Below the pieces are notes generated by a model. It did not search any database. It saw only the letters and a program-made list of their open reading frames with translations, and was not told where the DNA came from. The translations under genes and the position numbers were made by a program. A DNA stretch of 64,000 nt from Bacteroides luti (lineage in GTDB: Bacteria; Bacteroidota; Bacteroidia; Bacteroidales; Bacteroidaceae), in contig NZ_FQTV01000020.1 of the NCBI RefSeq assembly GCF_900128905.1, positions 1 through 64,000 of the forward strand. Direction: 5' to 3'. Positions 10,701-19,349 of this stretch are shown piece after piece; position 1 is the stretch's first letter, and each line of letters starts with the position of its first letter.

Positions 10701-11173
10701 ACTTTAATATTTGCACCAATGATAGGTTCACCTTGTTCATCGGTAATTTTACCACTTATGTTTATTTTGTTATTTTGTTGAGCAACAGCTGTTGATTTTG
10801 TTTTTCCTGAATTTGAAAGAATAATATGTGTTCCTTCCATTGAATAATCAATATCAGTATTCTTCAATAAGTTATCCAATATTTCAGAAACAGGTTTTCC
10901 TTTGGAATTTACTGAAACTTTATGGGAAACATTCACATTATTATTGTAAATGAAAAGATAGTTGGTTTGACTTTCTATCTCATTCAGTACAGCTTCTAAT
11001 GCAACATCATTCTTTGATATGTTGACTCTGGCACTCTGAGAATTACTATTCTCAGCCATTAAACAAAATACAAAGAAGAAAAGAAAGAATGTAGTAACTT
11101 TCATAATTCTAAAAAAATGGTTAATTTGTGGATTTTCATAGTGATGAAAACCCAACAAAGGAATGTTTTTCAT
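7733..11173 (-). CDS. SusC/RagA-family TonB-dependent transporter with STN signalling domain
   Basis: TonB-dependent outer-membrane barrel that imports the glycan caught by the SusD partner. From N to C: signal peptide (KVTTFFLFFFVFCLMAENSNSQ), STN domain (VALEAVLNEIESQTNYLFIYNNN), carboxypeptidase-regulatory-like domain (ISGKITDEQGEPIIGANIKVKGTT), plug (ILDEVVVVGYGSQKK; DPNDIESLSVLKDASAAIYG), then a beta-barrel ending GLNVKF. The STN domain marks it as the sensor for the FecR/sigma pair upstream. The open frame extends to an ATG at 11260 but that start lies inside an inverted repeat and is unlikely. I chose 11173 (MKNIPLLGFHH). The ATG at 11104, directly before the signal peptide, is a fair alternative, because a -7-like box (minus-strand AATTTTTG, 11181-11188) would place the transcript start close to 11173. 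Confidence 0.93.
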   Translation of the reverse strand: MKNIPLLGFHHYENPQINHFFRIMKVTTFFLFFFVFCLMAENSNSQSARVNISKNDVALEAVLNEIESQTNYLFIYNNNVNVSHKVSVNSKGKPVSEILDNLLKNTDIDYSMEGTHIILSNSGKTKSTAVAQQNNKINISGKITDEQGEPIIGANIKVKGTTDGTVSDFEGNFNLKITNPRSILQVTFIGYNTAEIALNGKTHVTVKLAEDRKILDEVVVVGYGSQKKVTLTGAVSAIKSDELLTTKNENAQNMLTGKVSGVRVVQKSSEPGEFNNTFDIRGLGNPLIIIDGVPRDNITRLDPNDIESLSVLKDASAAIYGVRAANGVVLITTKKGKAGTVDLDYNGSVGWQSPSGSPKSVSAAEWMILANEKKMHNVNGGTLRYSLAEIEEYASGKKQSTDWYDAVMRKNAPQTQHNISATGGNDKTQYYVSAGYEYQESFLRSNSLNYERYNVRSNVTSKISDRLKVELQISGIMDEKNQPYESADWIIRSFQRAAPIQPIYANNNPAYIQEGTVDGSNPVAMMDADICGYKKFNNKWFQSSFSAEYDVPYLTGLKAKAMLSYDYRNSDNKSYMKEYQLYKYDEAADKYNAVTHQSPSKIRREFYSKDMVLYQLSLNYNHTFNSSHNVNALVLLEGQKRNGDNFYAQRELALGLDQLFAGNSKNQEGNMSTGSGDLYKEANMGLVGRLGYDFKSKYLAEFSFRYDGSSKFASGHQWGFFPSVSGGWRISEEGFWKDSKLNFINNMKVRASYGRMGDDSASSYQFVTGYTYPAGGSNNQLPGGSVFDGTFVNSSVNKGIANQNITWFVAKTFDVGFDMEAWNGLLGVSADYFTRDRSGLLTTRAMSLPVVVGASLPQENLNGDFTNGLELELNHRNHIGDFKYNAKGIFSITRTQNTYQEMSAKGNSYDNWRNNSNDRYQNIWWGYGSNGIYQSYQDIANSSVYASRSTLPGDYIYEDWNGDGIISDLDRHPISFSGTPIVNFGLTLGAEWKGFDLNLLFQGSTMNYVSYVEQLIEPMWGSDYSNALAMFLDRWHPADPSADPYDPNTQWVSGDLAYTGSVPESDSKFRIHNASYVRLKSAELGYTLPSALTKKVGIKSVRMFVNGYNLFTLSSMKYIDPEHPSDSYGNLYPLNRTISLGLNVKF

Positions 11174-11227
11174 ATCTTTGCAAAAATTGGTTATTAATAC
11201 ATTTTGTGAAACGAATTGTGTTAATTG

Positions 11228-11261
11228 AATGCCGATGGGTACGCCAATACCTGTCGGCATT
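11228..11261 (-). promoter_or_regulatory. Inverted repeat in the fecR-susC gap
   Basis: The arms AATGCCGATGGGTA and TACCTGTCGGCATT surround a 6-base loop (CGCCAA). Eight outer and four inner pairs are Watson-Crick; the two in between are TG opposite TG and can pair as G-U. A run of T follows on the plus strand only, so on the minus (transcribed) strand it is not a classic terminator. It may be a pause or attenuation hairpin, an RNA-stability element at the susC 5' end, or an operator. Confidence 0.5.
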
Positions 11262-11322
11262 TTTAATTTTAGTTTTGTTTTAAATGTGTTTATGTCATGG
11301 GCTTAGAGATTAAGGTTAAACT

Positions 11323-12276
11323 TTAATATATATATATCACGTCGTTGTTTTCGCTCCTTTTAAAATTAAAATAAACATCTTTCTGCAATACTTTCAGCGC
11401 ATAATCAATACCATCTGACTGCCTGAATTTTCCGGTAAGAATACAGCTTCTCACTTTCTTATTATTAATGACAATTCTAATATCAAAATACTTCTCAAGT
11501 TTCAGCATAACATCCGAAAAGGGAAGATTCTTAAAGCATATAAGTCCTTCTTTCCACCTATAATTTCCATAATCTTCAATTTTAGCAGAGACTAACTTTC
11601 CTCTTTCCAGGTAAGCCCGGTTATCAGGTGCTAAAACCAAGGATTCTGCATTATTGCTAGCTAACGATACTTTAACAGATCCTTCCATCAAAGAGGTTTC
11701 GAATTTGCTTTTATTAGAATATGCTTCAACGTTGAATTTAGTACCAAGTACCTCTACATCACATTTCCCGGTATGTACAATAAATGGTTTCTTCTTATTG
11801 TGTGCAACTTCAAAGTAAGCTTCACCATCAAGTATTATTTCGCGCTTATTTTTGGTAAACACAGCCGGATACTTAAGCGTTGAACATGCATTAAGCCATA
11901 AATTTGTTCCATCAGGAAGAGTTAAGTTAACCCGTTGTCCGGCAGGAACAGAAACTATATTCATAGCTACTCTGTCATCAGACAGAATTTTGTTCTGAAT
12001 AAATAATGTAGCTGAAAGAGTAAATATGATAACAGCTGCAATCTTGAGTAATTCACGTACTGGAATCCTTGTATAGAAAGGTCTTTTATTTTCTGTAACC
12101 TCTTTATCCTGTTTACCCAAAAGAACTATTGCATCGAATAATTTCCTTTCACGGAAAAACTCCTTGCCATTTTCATCAGAGGATTCCATCCATGCTCTGA
12201 TTTCTGATTCTTGTTCAGGCGTAGCCTTTCCTTCGAAAAAACGATATAATGTTTCTTTATCCATTTTATTGATCAT
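11323..12276 (-). CDS. FecR-family anti-sigma factor
   Basis: 317 residues. Short cytoplasmic N-terminal part (KETLYRFFEGKATPEQESEI) that should hold the sigma factor, one membrane span at about 74-94 (LLKIAAVIIFTLSATLFI), a periplasmic FecR domain (VPAGQRVNLTLPDGTNLWLNA; GEAYFEVAHNKKKPFIVHTG) and a C-terminal DUF4974-type domain (CFKNLPFSDVMLKLEKYFDI). It receives the substrate signal from the STN domain of the SusC next door and releases the sigma factor encoded 58 bp upstream. Translation may start at the Met codon four residues in (12264), which gives the common MDKETLYRF start. Confidence 0.95.
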   Translation of the reverse strand: MINKMDKETLYRFFEGKATPEQESEIRAWMESSDENGKEFFRERKLFDAIVLLGKQDKEVTENKRPFYTRIPVRELLKIAAVIIFTLSATLFIQNKILSDDRVAMNIVSVPAGQRVNLTLPDGTNLWLNACSTLKYPAVFTKNKREIILDGEAYFEVAHNKKKPFIVHTGKCDVEVLGTKFNVEAYSNKSKFETSLMEGSVKVSLASNNAESLVLAPDNRAYLERGKLVSAKIEDYGNYRWKEGLICFKNLPFSDVMLKLEKYFDIRIVINNKKVRSCILTGKFRQSDGIDYALKVLQKDVYFNFKRSENNDVIYIY

Positions 12277-12334
12277 ATATTATAAAAGCAGATGAAAGAT
12301 AAGTATCCCTAGTGAAAAAATGAGTTTTTTTTCA

Positions 12335-12892
12335 TTATAGGAAAAAAAGAAGAACCGGCATATAATCTTTGAGAGAGATACGAAGTGCCTTAATTGCCTT
12401 AGAGATGTGGAATTCAACACCTTTCGTAGTAATATTCAATTTATCAGCAATTTCTTTATGAGACATGTTCTGATATCGGCTCATAATAAATATATCTTTG
12501 GTTTGCTTTGGAAGCGATTCAAGAGTTTTATCTACGATCTCATTCATTTCAGCTGTAAAGAGCTCATACGGTTCGCATTCCTGAAGTGATGCCACACGCG
12601 TTGAAAGTTCCCATTGAGCATTGGTAAGCAACATTTCCGAAACATTTTCAACAGTCTGACGATGAGTTAGATGATTCAGACATTTATTTTTAATAATAGT
12701 CAATATATAAGCTGGAATATTAGTTTCAGACTCAAGTCTGTGTCTGTTTTCCCAATAATACATAAGAGCCTCTATCGTGAAATCTTCAGCAATAGCAGTA
12801 TCACGAACATAAAAATTTGCAAAACGAATAAAACGACTTTGATAGTCAGTAAATAGTTGATTAAAGGCTTTTAATTCTGTAGTTGCATTCAT
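12335..12892 (-). CDS. ECF-type RNA polymerase sigma-70 factor
   Basis: 185 residues, the usual size for Bacteroides ECF sigma factors. Region 2 (FTDYQSRFIRFANFYVRDTAIAEDFTIEALMYYWENR, about 13-50) binds core polymerase and the -10 element. Region 4 (LPKQTKDIFIMSRYQNMSHKEIADKLNITTKGVEFHISKAI, about 124-165) is a helix-turn-helix. It is first in the order sigma, fecR, susC, susD, DUF3823, glycosidases, a cassette that in Bacteroides often serves host-derived glycans. Expected to activate the susC promoter when FecR lets go. Confidence 0.95.
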   Translation of the reverse strand: MNATTELKAFNQLFTDYQSRFIRFANFYVRDTAIAEDFTIEALMYYWENRHRLESETNIPAYILTIIKNKCLNHLTHRQTVENVSEMLLTNAQWELSTRVASLQECEPYELFTAEMNEIVDKTLESLPKQTKDIFIMSRYQNMSHKEIADKLNITTKGVEFHISKAIKALRISLKDYMPVLLFFL

Positions 12893-12918
12893 CGAGTTCT
12901 TGTTTTTAGATCTGTTAA

Positions 12919-12946
12919 CAAATCTAATGCGCGGCGAAATTACAAA
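12919..12946 (-). promoter_or_regulatory. Probable promoter of the sigma/fecR genes
   Basis: On the minus strand TAGATTTG (12919-12926) matches the Bacteroides -7 consensus TAnnTTTG. A TTTG at 12943-12946 could be the -33 box, but the 16-bp gap is shorter than the usual 19-20. The start of transcription would be near 12912, about 20 bases before the sigma gene. The 354-bp divergent gap 12893-13246 holds this promoter and the efflux promoter; I see nothing else in it. Confidence 0.45.
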
Positions 12947-13083
12947 ATTAATCGAGAAATTATTCTATGTAATACTATTATTTGAAAAAGTAATATTAGT
13001 TTCCGCTTTTACATTATTATTACACAAGATATTAATTCCCACAGGCAAGCCTCATTTATTACAAGAAATACTTCTAAAAGTCC

Positions 13084-13113
13084 TTTAACTTTATAAATTA
13101 TTTTGTAGTTTTG
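13084..13113 (+). promoter_or_regulatory. Probable promoter of the RND efflux operon
   Basis: TAGTTTTG (13106-13113) matches the -7 consensus TAnnTTTG, with TTTA (13084-13087) 18 bp upstream as a weak -33 box. The transcript would begin near 13120, leaving a leader of about 125 bases before the adaptor gene at 13247. No repressor gene adjoins the operon. Confidence 0.5.
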
Positions 13114-13246
13114 CGATATCAGTTTTTAACATATACTGTATTTAGCTCATAAATACTTCGATAGATAAAAATCGTTTCTTAACCATGCAGCATATATTAC
13201 ATTTTAATATACTAACTTACAAACACTGTTTTCATAAACATAAGAA

Positions 13247-14305
13247 ATGAAAAAAAGGACAAACATACTTATTGCAGCAGTACTTATATTGCTTTCTGCT
13301 TTTTTCCTATATGTAGGATTTGTTAAGTCGGCCGACAAGAATAAGGAACCAAAGGAGAAAGGACAAAAGAAGGTGGATGCTTTTGTTGTAAAGCCAACTT
13401 TACTGGTTGCAGACATTACAGTGACTGGATCATTGCTGGCTTTCGATGAAGTAGAGTTAAAGAATGAAGTTGCCGGACGGGTAGTGAAGTTAAATCTGCC
13501 TGAAGGTAAATTTGTAAAAAAGGGAACGTTGCTGGTTAAGCTGTATGATGATGATTTGCAGGCTGCATTGAAAAAACTGCAATCGCAACTGGCTGTTCAG
13601 GAGCAGATTTATAACCGACAGACTAAACTGATAAAGGTAAATGGTATTAGTCAGAACGATTACGAACAGACGCTCCTGCAAGTAAATACAATAAAGGCAA
13701 ACATTGCCGAACAAAAGGCAGTGATACGAAAGATGGAGGTACGCGCTCCTTTCGACGGCATTATTGGTTTGAGGAATATCAGCGTTGGTGCTGTGATCAA
13801 CTCGTCTACATCACTGGCTACCATTCGCACAAGCAACAAATTAAAGCTCGATTTCTTTGTGCCGGAAAAATACAGTTCGGAAATAGCTAACGGCATGAAG
13901 GTGAACTTTACCATGTATAATAATGAAAAGCAATATAATGCAACGGTAATTGCCACCGAACGGGGTATCGACAATGCAACACGTAATCTGAAAGTGAGAG
14001 CCGTGATAAACTCATCATCCAAAGAACTTATTCCGGGAGCTTTTGCCAATGTGGAACTAAAGCTTGGCAATAACCCTCAAGCCTTAATGATTCCTACTCA
14101 GGCTATCATTCCTCAGGAAGATGATAAAAGTGTGATTATTGCTCATAAAGGGAAAGCGCACTTCGTAACTATAAAAACGGGAGTTCGTAAAGCTTCTCTG
14201 GTTGAGGTAACCGAGGGACTTGAACCGGGTGATACCATTATTACTTCCGGCATTCTCTTTCTGAAAGAGAAATCTAAATTGTCATACTCAACCATAACCA
14301 AATAG
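13247..14305 (+). CDS. RND efflux periplasmic adaptor subunit (membrane fusion protein)
   Basis: 352 residues. N-terminal membrane anchor or signal (about 7-27), a lipoyl/barrel-sandwich segment in two halves (EVELKNEVAGRVVKLNLPEGKFVKKGTLLVKL and VRAPFDGIIGLRNISVGAVI), a coiled-coil hairpin between them (about 105-160), and a beta-barrel plus membrane-proximal domain (GAFANVELKLG; LMIPTQAII; TGVRKASLVEVTEGLEPGDTIITSG). It links the inner-membrane pump to the outer-membrane channel. The stop lies two bases before the pump gene, so the two are co-translated. Confidence 0.95.
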   Translation: MKKRTNILIAAVLILLSAFFLYVGFVKSADKNKEPKEKGQKKVDAFVVKPTLLVADITVTGSLLAFDEVELKNEVAGRVVKLNLPEGKFVKKGTLLVKLYDDDLQAALKKLQSQLAVQEQIYNRQTKLIKVNGISQNDYEQTLLQVNTIKANIAEQKAVIRKMEVRAPFDGIIGLRNISVGAVINSSTSLATIRTSNKLKLDFFVPEKYSSEIANGMKVNFTMYNNEKQYNATVIATERGIDNATRNLKVRAVINSSSKELIPGAFANVELKLGNNPQALMIPTQAIIPQEDDKSVIIAHKGKAHFVTIKTGVRKASLVEVTEGLEPGDTIITSGILFLKEKSKLSYSTITK

Positions 14306-14307
14306 CC

Positions 14308-17300
14308 ATGCTTATTTCTGATATTGCTCTAAAAAGACCTGTTGGTTCTATTGTACTGAGCCTTATTATCATTCTGATGGGTGTGGTGGGGTTCAATTTT
14401 CTGGGAGTCAGACTTTATCCGTCTATCGACCCTCCTATCATTACCGTACAAACTTCTTATGTGGGTGCTAACTCCGAAATTATTGAATCGCAGATAACAG
14501 AGCCTCTGGAAAAATCAATTAATGGTATCGAAGGGGTGAAATCTATATCCTCACGTTCGTCTATCGGAACAAGTAATATTACGGTGGAATTTGATTTGGG
14601 AACTGATTTGGAGAAAGCGGCAAACGATGTTCGCGACAAGGTTTCGCAAGCTACCAGCCGACTACCGCAAGACATCGACTCGCAACCTACCGTTACCAAA
14701 GCGGATGCAGACTCCGACCCTATTATTATGCTGACTGCCCAAAGCACCACCATGAATGCCATTGAGCTGAGTGACTATGCGGAAAATGTGTTGCAGGAAA
14801 AGCTGCAGACTATTCCGGGGGTGAGTTCTGTTTCTCTCTTCGGACAACAGAGACCTGCCATGCGCCTTTGGTTAAACCCTGAAAAGATGGCGGCTTACGG
14901 TATTACGGCTGCAGATGTAGATAATGCGTTGGGGAAAGAGAACGTGGAAATGCCGGGAGGTAAGATTCGTGGTAATGCCACCGAGCTTATCGTAAAAACC
15001 CGAGGACGATTAACTACCGAAGACGATTTTAATAACCTTATCATTAAGCAGAGCGACAATCAGGTAGTGCGCCTGCAGGATGTTGGTGAAGCTGTATTAG
15101 GTCCTCAGAATGATGAGTCGGGTTCGAGGGTAAATGGAATTACGGGAGTAACGCTTAACCTGATCCCTCTGCCGGGAGCAAACGATATTCAGATTGCCGA
15201 CGAGTTCTATAAACGATTGGATCAGATAAAACAAAACCTACCCAAAGGAATGGAATTAAATATCGCTCGTGATAAGTCGGTCTTTGTCAGACAGTCTGTT
15301 CACGATGTGATAGAAACTCTGGTCATTGCTATTATCCTGGTAGTAGTTATTATCTTTCTGTTCTTTAGAAACTGGATCATCGCTCTGCGACCGTTGCTCG
15401 ATATACCGGTATCGCTTATCGGAACGTTCTTCATCATGTACATTATGGGATACTCCATCAATGTACTCACGCTTCTTGGAATTGTTCTTGCCACCGGATT
15501 GGTGGTGGACGATGGTATTGTGGTTACCGAAAACATTTTCAAACGTATAGAAAAAGGTAAGAACAAATGGGAAGCAGCCTTTGAAGGAACTCGCGAAATC
15601 TTTTTTGCCGTAGTATCTACTTCGCTTACTCTTGCTATTGTATTTATACCGATTGTATTTCTGGAAGGATTTACCGGTAGGTTGTTCCGAGAATTTGGAA
15701 TTGTGGTAGCCAGTGCCGTATTAATTTCCGCACTCGTTTCCCTCACACTGACTCCGGTGCTGAATGTGCTGTTGGGAGGTTCCTCCTCTCATCATTCAAA
15801 ATTCTATGTCGCTAGTGAGCCTTTCTTTGTAGGGATGGAAAACGGTTACAGACGATTGCTGAGCTATTTTATTTCAAACAAATGGGTTGCATTCTCTATT
15901 CTTGGATTCTGTATAATTGTTATTCTTTCTGTATCCAAAATATTAAAATCGGAACTAGCACCATTGGAAGATCATAGTTTTATACGGACTGCAATCACTG
16001 CTCCCGAAGGATCAGAATACAATGCTACCCAAAAGATAATAGACAATATTGCCCGGATAAACATGGATTCTGTTCCCGGATCTGAATATGTGCTTGCCAG
16101 ATATGGAGGTGGTTTCAGTGGTAGCTCTAATGCGGGTTTTGTTATGACCTTGCTTGCCGATCCGACAAAGAGAAAGGCTTCTCAGCAAGATGTTTATGAC
16201 AAACTATCAAAAATCTATTCCAAAATACCCGATGCCAGAGTTATTCCTAGTCAGGAGCCAACCATATCTACCTCGGCCAACAGAGGATTGCCGGTACAGT
16301 TTGTAATTCAGAATCTGGATTTTGAAAAGATACGGAAAATATTGCCCAAATTCATGGATGAAGCACAAAACAGTCCGGTATTCAGCAATGTGGATGTGGA
16401 CCTGAAATTCAACAAACCGGAACTGAACGTTACAGTAGACAGATTGAAAGCGAACACGCTAGGTGTGAACGAGAAAGATGTGTCGAGTGCATTAAATCTG
16501 GCATACAGTGGTGGACGTTACGGTTACTTCCTTAAAAACAATAAACAGTATTATATCATTGGTCAGGTGGCCAAGGAAGATAGGAATGTTCCTGCAAATA
16601 TATCATCCATGTATGTTCGTTCCCAATCGGGCGAAATGATACAGTTGGATAATTTGGTTAAAATTAAGGAGACCAGTAATCCACCTATCTTATACCATTT
16701 TAACCGTTACAAATCGGCAACCGTATCGGCCAACCTTGCCAAAGGGAAAGCATTGGGAGAAGGTATTGAAGAGATGCAGAGAATAGCAGACAAGCTACTG
16801 GATGCTTCCTTTACAACTGCTCTTTCGGGCTCATCAAGAGACTTTGAAGAGAGTAGTTCCAACATCTCCTTTGCCCTTATATTAGCTTTATTGCTTATTT
16901 ACCTGATTCTGGCTGCACAGTTCGAAAGTTTCCGAGATCCGTTCATCATCATGCTTACCGTACCAATGGCTATTGCCGGTGCCATGCTTTCGCTATGGAT
17001 GTGCGGACAGACAATAAATATTTTCTCGGAAATCGGGATGATTCTGCTTATTGGTATCGTAACAAAGAATGGTATTCTTATTGTGGAGTTTGCCAATCAG
17101 AAACGTATGGCAGGTATGACCAATAGAGTGGCAGCCTTCGAAGGAGCTTCTGCCCGTCTGCGTCCTATTGTTATGACTTCACTGGCTACAATCTTCGGTT
17201 CACTGCCTATTGCATTGGCCCTGGGATCGGGAGCCGAAAGTCGGGTTTCCCTGGGTATTGTAGTTGTGGGAGGATTACTCTTCGCACTGATTCTTACATT

Positions 17301-17364
17301 ATTTGTAATTCCGGTTACCTATATAGCAATATCAAGTAACAGTAAATTTAAAAACCAATCATGA
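14308..17364 (+). CDS. RND efflux pump, AcrB/HAE1-type inner-membrane permease
   Basis: 1018 residues, full length for the family. First membrane helix about 11-31 (VGSIVLSLIIILMGVVGFNFLGV), large periplasmic porter loops (about 35-335 and 550-855), and twelve membrane helices in two halves. The paired Asp of the proton relay is seen in TGLVVDDGIVVTENI, and the matching Lys in IVTKNGILIVEFANQ. It exchanges protons for lipophilic or amphiphilic compounds; the substrate cannot be told from sequence. Its last four bases overlap the start of the channel gene (ATGA), a sign of tight translational coupling. Confidence 0.96.
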   Translation: MLISDIALKRPVGSIVLSLIIILMGVVGFNFLGVRLYPSIDPPIITVQTSYVGANSEIIESQITEPLEKSINGIEGVKSISSRSSIGTSNITVEFDLGTDLEKAANDVRDKVSQATSRLPQDIDSQPTVTKADADSDPIIMLTAQSTTMNAIELSDYAENVLQEKLQTIPGVSSVSLFGQQRPAMRLWLNPEKMAAYGITAADVDNALGKENVEMPGGKIRGNATELIVKTRGRLTTEDDFNNLIIKQSDNQVVRLQDVGEAVLGPQNDESGSRVNGITGVTLNLIPLPGANDIQIADEFYKRLDQIKQNLPKGMELNIARDKSVFVRQSVHDVIETLVIAIILVVVIIFLFFRNWIIALRPLLDIPVSLIGTFFIMYIMGYSINVLTLLGIVLATGLVVDDGIVVTENIFKRIEKGKNKWEAAFEGTREIFFAVVSTSLTLAIVFIPIVFLEGFTGRLFREFGIVVASAVLISALVSLTLTPVLNVLLGGSSSHHSKFYVASEPFFVGMENGYRRLLSYFISNKWVAFSILGFCIIVILSVSKILKSELAPLEDHSFIRTAITAPEGSEYNATQKIIDNIARINMDSVPGSEYVLARYGGGFSGSSNAGFVMTLLADPTKRKASQQDVYDKLSKIYSKIPDARVIPSQEPTISTSANRGLPVQFVIQNLDFEKIRKILPKFMDEAQNSPVFSNVDVDLKFNKPELNVTVDRLKANTLGVNEKDVSSALNLAYSGGRYGYFLKNNKQYYIIGQVAKEDRNVPANISSMYVRSQSGEMIQLDNLVKIKETSNPPILYHFNRYKSATVSANLAKGKALGEGIEEMQRIADKLLDASFTTALSGSSRDFEESSSNISFALILALLLIYLILAAQFESFRDPFIIMLTVPMAIAGAMLSLWMCGQTINIFSEIGMILLIGIVTKNGILIVEFANQKRMAGMTNRVAAFEGASARLRPIVMTSLATIFGSLPIALALGSGAESRVSLGIVVVGGLLFALILTLFVIPVTYIAISSNSKFKNQS

Positions 17365-18653
17365 GAGCTATACATCTGTTCCTTTTATTGATGCTGTCTG
17401 CTACAACTCAGGCACAAAACGTGCTGAGTCTGGACCAGGCAGTGAACACTGCACTGAAGAATAATTTCGATATATTAGTGGCACGCAACGATGCCGATAT
17501 TGCCCGTATAAACAATACCCGAGGCAATTCAGGCATGTTACCAACCGTAAATCTGAACGGATCGGGAGAATACAGTCTGAATAACATCAATCAGAAAAGC
17601 TCATCGGGCACAATAACCAAATATTCTTCTCAATCGTCTACAACACTGGGAGCAAATGCACAACTCTCGTGGACTTTGTACGACGGAGGAAAGATGTTTG
17701 TTACCAAAAACAAGCTGAACGAGATTCAGGCTCTTGGCGAACTTCAGTTTCAGACAAAGGTGCTGGAAACCATGTACAATGTAATTGCCGCTTACTACGA
17801 TATAGTCCGACAAAAGCAGCAGCTTGTTTCTATCAACGAAGCAATAAGGTACAACAAAGAGCGGGTTATCATAGCCGAAACCGGATTTAATGCCGGTACG
17901 CTGGTGAAAACCGATTTGCTTCAGGCAAAGATCGATTTAAACGTGGAGAAAGAGAAGGCCATCAGTCAGCAATACATCATCAGTGAAGCTATCAAGGCAC
18001 TAAACAACTTATTGGGACAAGATCCAAGCGTTTCATTCGAGGTATCCAATTCTATTCCACTGAACTATACACCCAATAAAGAAGAACTGCTGGATAAGCT
18101 CAATTCATCAAACAGTAATATTCTATCCTTCAAAAAACAGATAGATATAGCCCGGTTGGCATTGAAAGAAAATCAAAAGGGCTACTCTCCTACCTTTAAG
18201 CTAAACGGAGGATATTACTTGTCGAACACTTCAAATTCGGAAGGATCCAGCTTAAGAAACCGAGTATTTGGTCCTCAAATAGGAGGAACACTTTCTATCC
18301 CCCTTTTCAATGGCGGAGAAACCAAACGAAAAATCTCAGTCGCAAGAAAGGAACTTGAATCGGCTGAATATGATCTGGAGAATATAAAACTACAGGTGAA
18401 CACCGAACTACTAAACACCCTGACCGATTTCGAGAGTCAGCAACAACTTCTTCAGATTGAGAAAGACAACAATCAACTGGCAAAGGAAAACATAGAGATA
18501 AGCATAGAGCGCCTTCGCCTGGGACAAACCACATCACTTGAGGTTCATCAGGCACAGGAAAGCTATGTGCAATCTTCCACACGCCTTATCAACTTTGAGT
18601 ACAACCTTAAAATTGCCGAAACAAGATTAAAGCAGTTGATGAGTACATTATAG
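17361..18653 (+). CDS. TolC-family outer-membrane efflux channel
   Basis: 430 residues. Signal peptide about 1-18 (ending TTQAQ) and two repeats of the outer-membrane efflux protein fold: LSLDQAVNTALKNNFDILVARNDADIARIN begins the first, and the second runs about 230-425 with long coiled-coil helices rich in Glu, Lys and Gln. No lipobox Cys, so it is a TolC-like porin and not a lipidated OprM-type protein. Last gene of the three-gene efflux operon; a 0.7 kb non-coding stretch follows. Confidence 0.94.
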   Translation: MRAIHLFLLLMLSATTQAQNVLSLDQAVNTALKNNFDILVARNDADIARINNTRGNSGMLPTVNLNGSGEYSLNNINQKSSSGTITKYSSQSSTTLGANAQLSWTLYDGGKMFVTKNKLNEIQALGELQFQTKVLETMYNVIAAYYDIVRQKQQLVSINEAIRYNKERVIIAETGFNAGTLVKTDLLQAKIDLNVEKEKAISQQYIISEAIKALNNLLGQDPSVSFEVSNSIPLNYTPNKEELLDKLNSSNSNILSFKKQIDIARLALKENQKGYSPTFKLNGGYYLSNTSNSEGSSLRNRVFGPQIGGTLSIPLFNGGETKRKISVARKELESAEYDLENIKLQVNTELLNTLTDFESQQQLLQIEKDNNQLAKENIEISIERLRLGQTTSLEVHQAQESYVQSSTRLINFEYNLKIAETRLKQLMSTL

Positions 18654-18666
18654 AAAGAGGCTCTAT

Positions 18667-18808
18667 TTCTATCTGATTCTGCTGATTCATGAACCATGGA
18701 GAATTAAGCATACCGTTAATCAATGAGCTAATTCTATCTGGTTTCTGCTGATTCATGAACCATGGAGAATAAGCATACCATTAATTATGAGCTGATTCTA
18801 TCCGGTCT
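18667..18808. repeat. Tandem repeat, about 65-bp unit, 2.2 copies
   Basis: Unit 1 starts at 18667 (TTCTATCTG), unit 2 at 18732, and a partial third at 18796 (TTCTATCCGG). The first two share GCTGATTCATGAACCATGG, then GAGAATaAGCATACC, TTAAT and ATGAGCT, differing by a few substitutions and one-base indels. It begins 14 bp after the channel gene stop. Confidence 0.85.
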
Positions 18809-19054
18809 CTTTTGTTCGGGCGCTAACAGAAGGTTAAGTGCACAGAGAGCAAAGGTATATTTATATCATCTTTCTTCTGATTATTGAAAAACAAGAAGAA
18901 ATCAGCTATTTTCATTAAACCAGAAAAGCACCTTTTCGTAGTTAGATTATCAGATTCTTTGAAAGGAGAGCGAGAATTATTATAATAATGAAGACCATTT
19001 ATAGTAGATAATCTGAGATGTTAGTCTAAACAAAAGGTTATCTTTTCTCAAACA

Positions 19055-19108
19055 TGTACATGTTTGATTTCAATCTTGTACATGTTCGCTTCTAATCTTG
19101 TACATGTT
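19055..19108. repeat. Three TGTACATGTT motifs at an exact 22-bp period
   Basis: Identical decamers start at 19055, 19077 and 19099; the 12 bp between copies also resemble each other and both end AATCT. The core ACATGTACATGT of the first copy is a palindrome. Two-helical-turn spacing is compatible with protein binding, but no gene start lies close by. Confidence 0.8.
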
Positions 19109-19349
19109 TGCCGAAACCATTAACCAATAAAAATTAGTTATTGGCCTTATCTTTATTAAACAGATACCAATAAACTACTACCCTTCTTAAGCCTTGTCTT
19201 AAACTGATTCCAGTTGACTACTACAGTTCCTAAGTCAATAATTAGTTGACCAACTAAACTCTTAACTCTGATACGAGTTATCTTTCTATATCAGCAAACA
19301 GATAAACAATAATTTCAGCAATGACGTTCGCTTTTATCGTTCTCTACAG

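Larger units (their letters stand above)
18654..19349 (+). other. Non-coding 0.7 kb stretch with several short repeats
   Basis: Lies between the convergent tolC-type and CLC genes, with no credible gene on either strand. It holds a tandem repeat of about 65 bp (18667-18808), a 22-bp tandem repeat built on TGTACATGTT (19055-19108), a loose pair of ACTACTAC..TTCYTAAG copies 43 bp apart (19174 and 19217), and an inverted pair AGATTATC/GATAATCT (18944-18951 and 19007-19014). No clear intrinsic terminator for either gene was found. Confidence 0.6.

Noticed and set aside
11174..11260. N-terminal extension of the first SusC to the ATG at 11260
   Set aside because: The added 29 residues are encoded by the inverted repeat and AT-rich gap, and precede a normal SusC start at 11173 or 11104.
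15300..15746. 148-codon open frame opposite the RND pump gene
   Set aside because: Antisense of the pump's membrane helices; low-complexity Thr/Ser/Ile content typical of such shadows.
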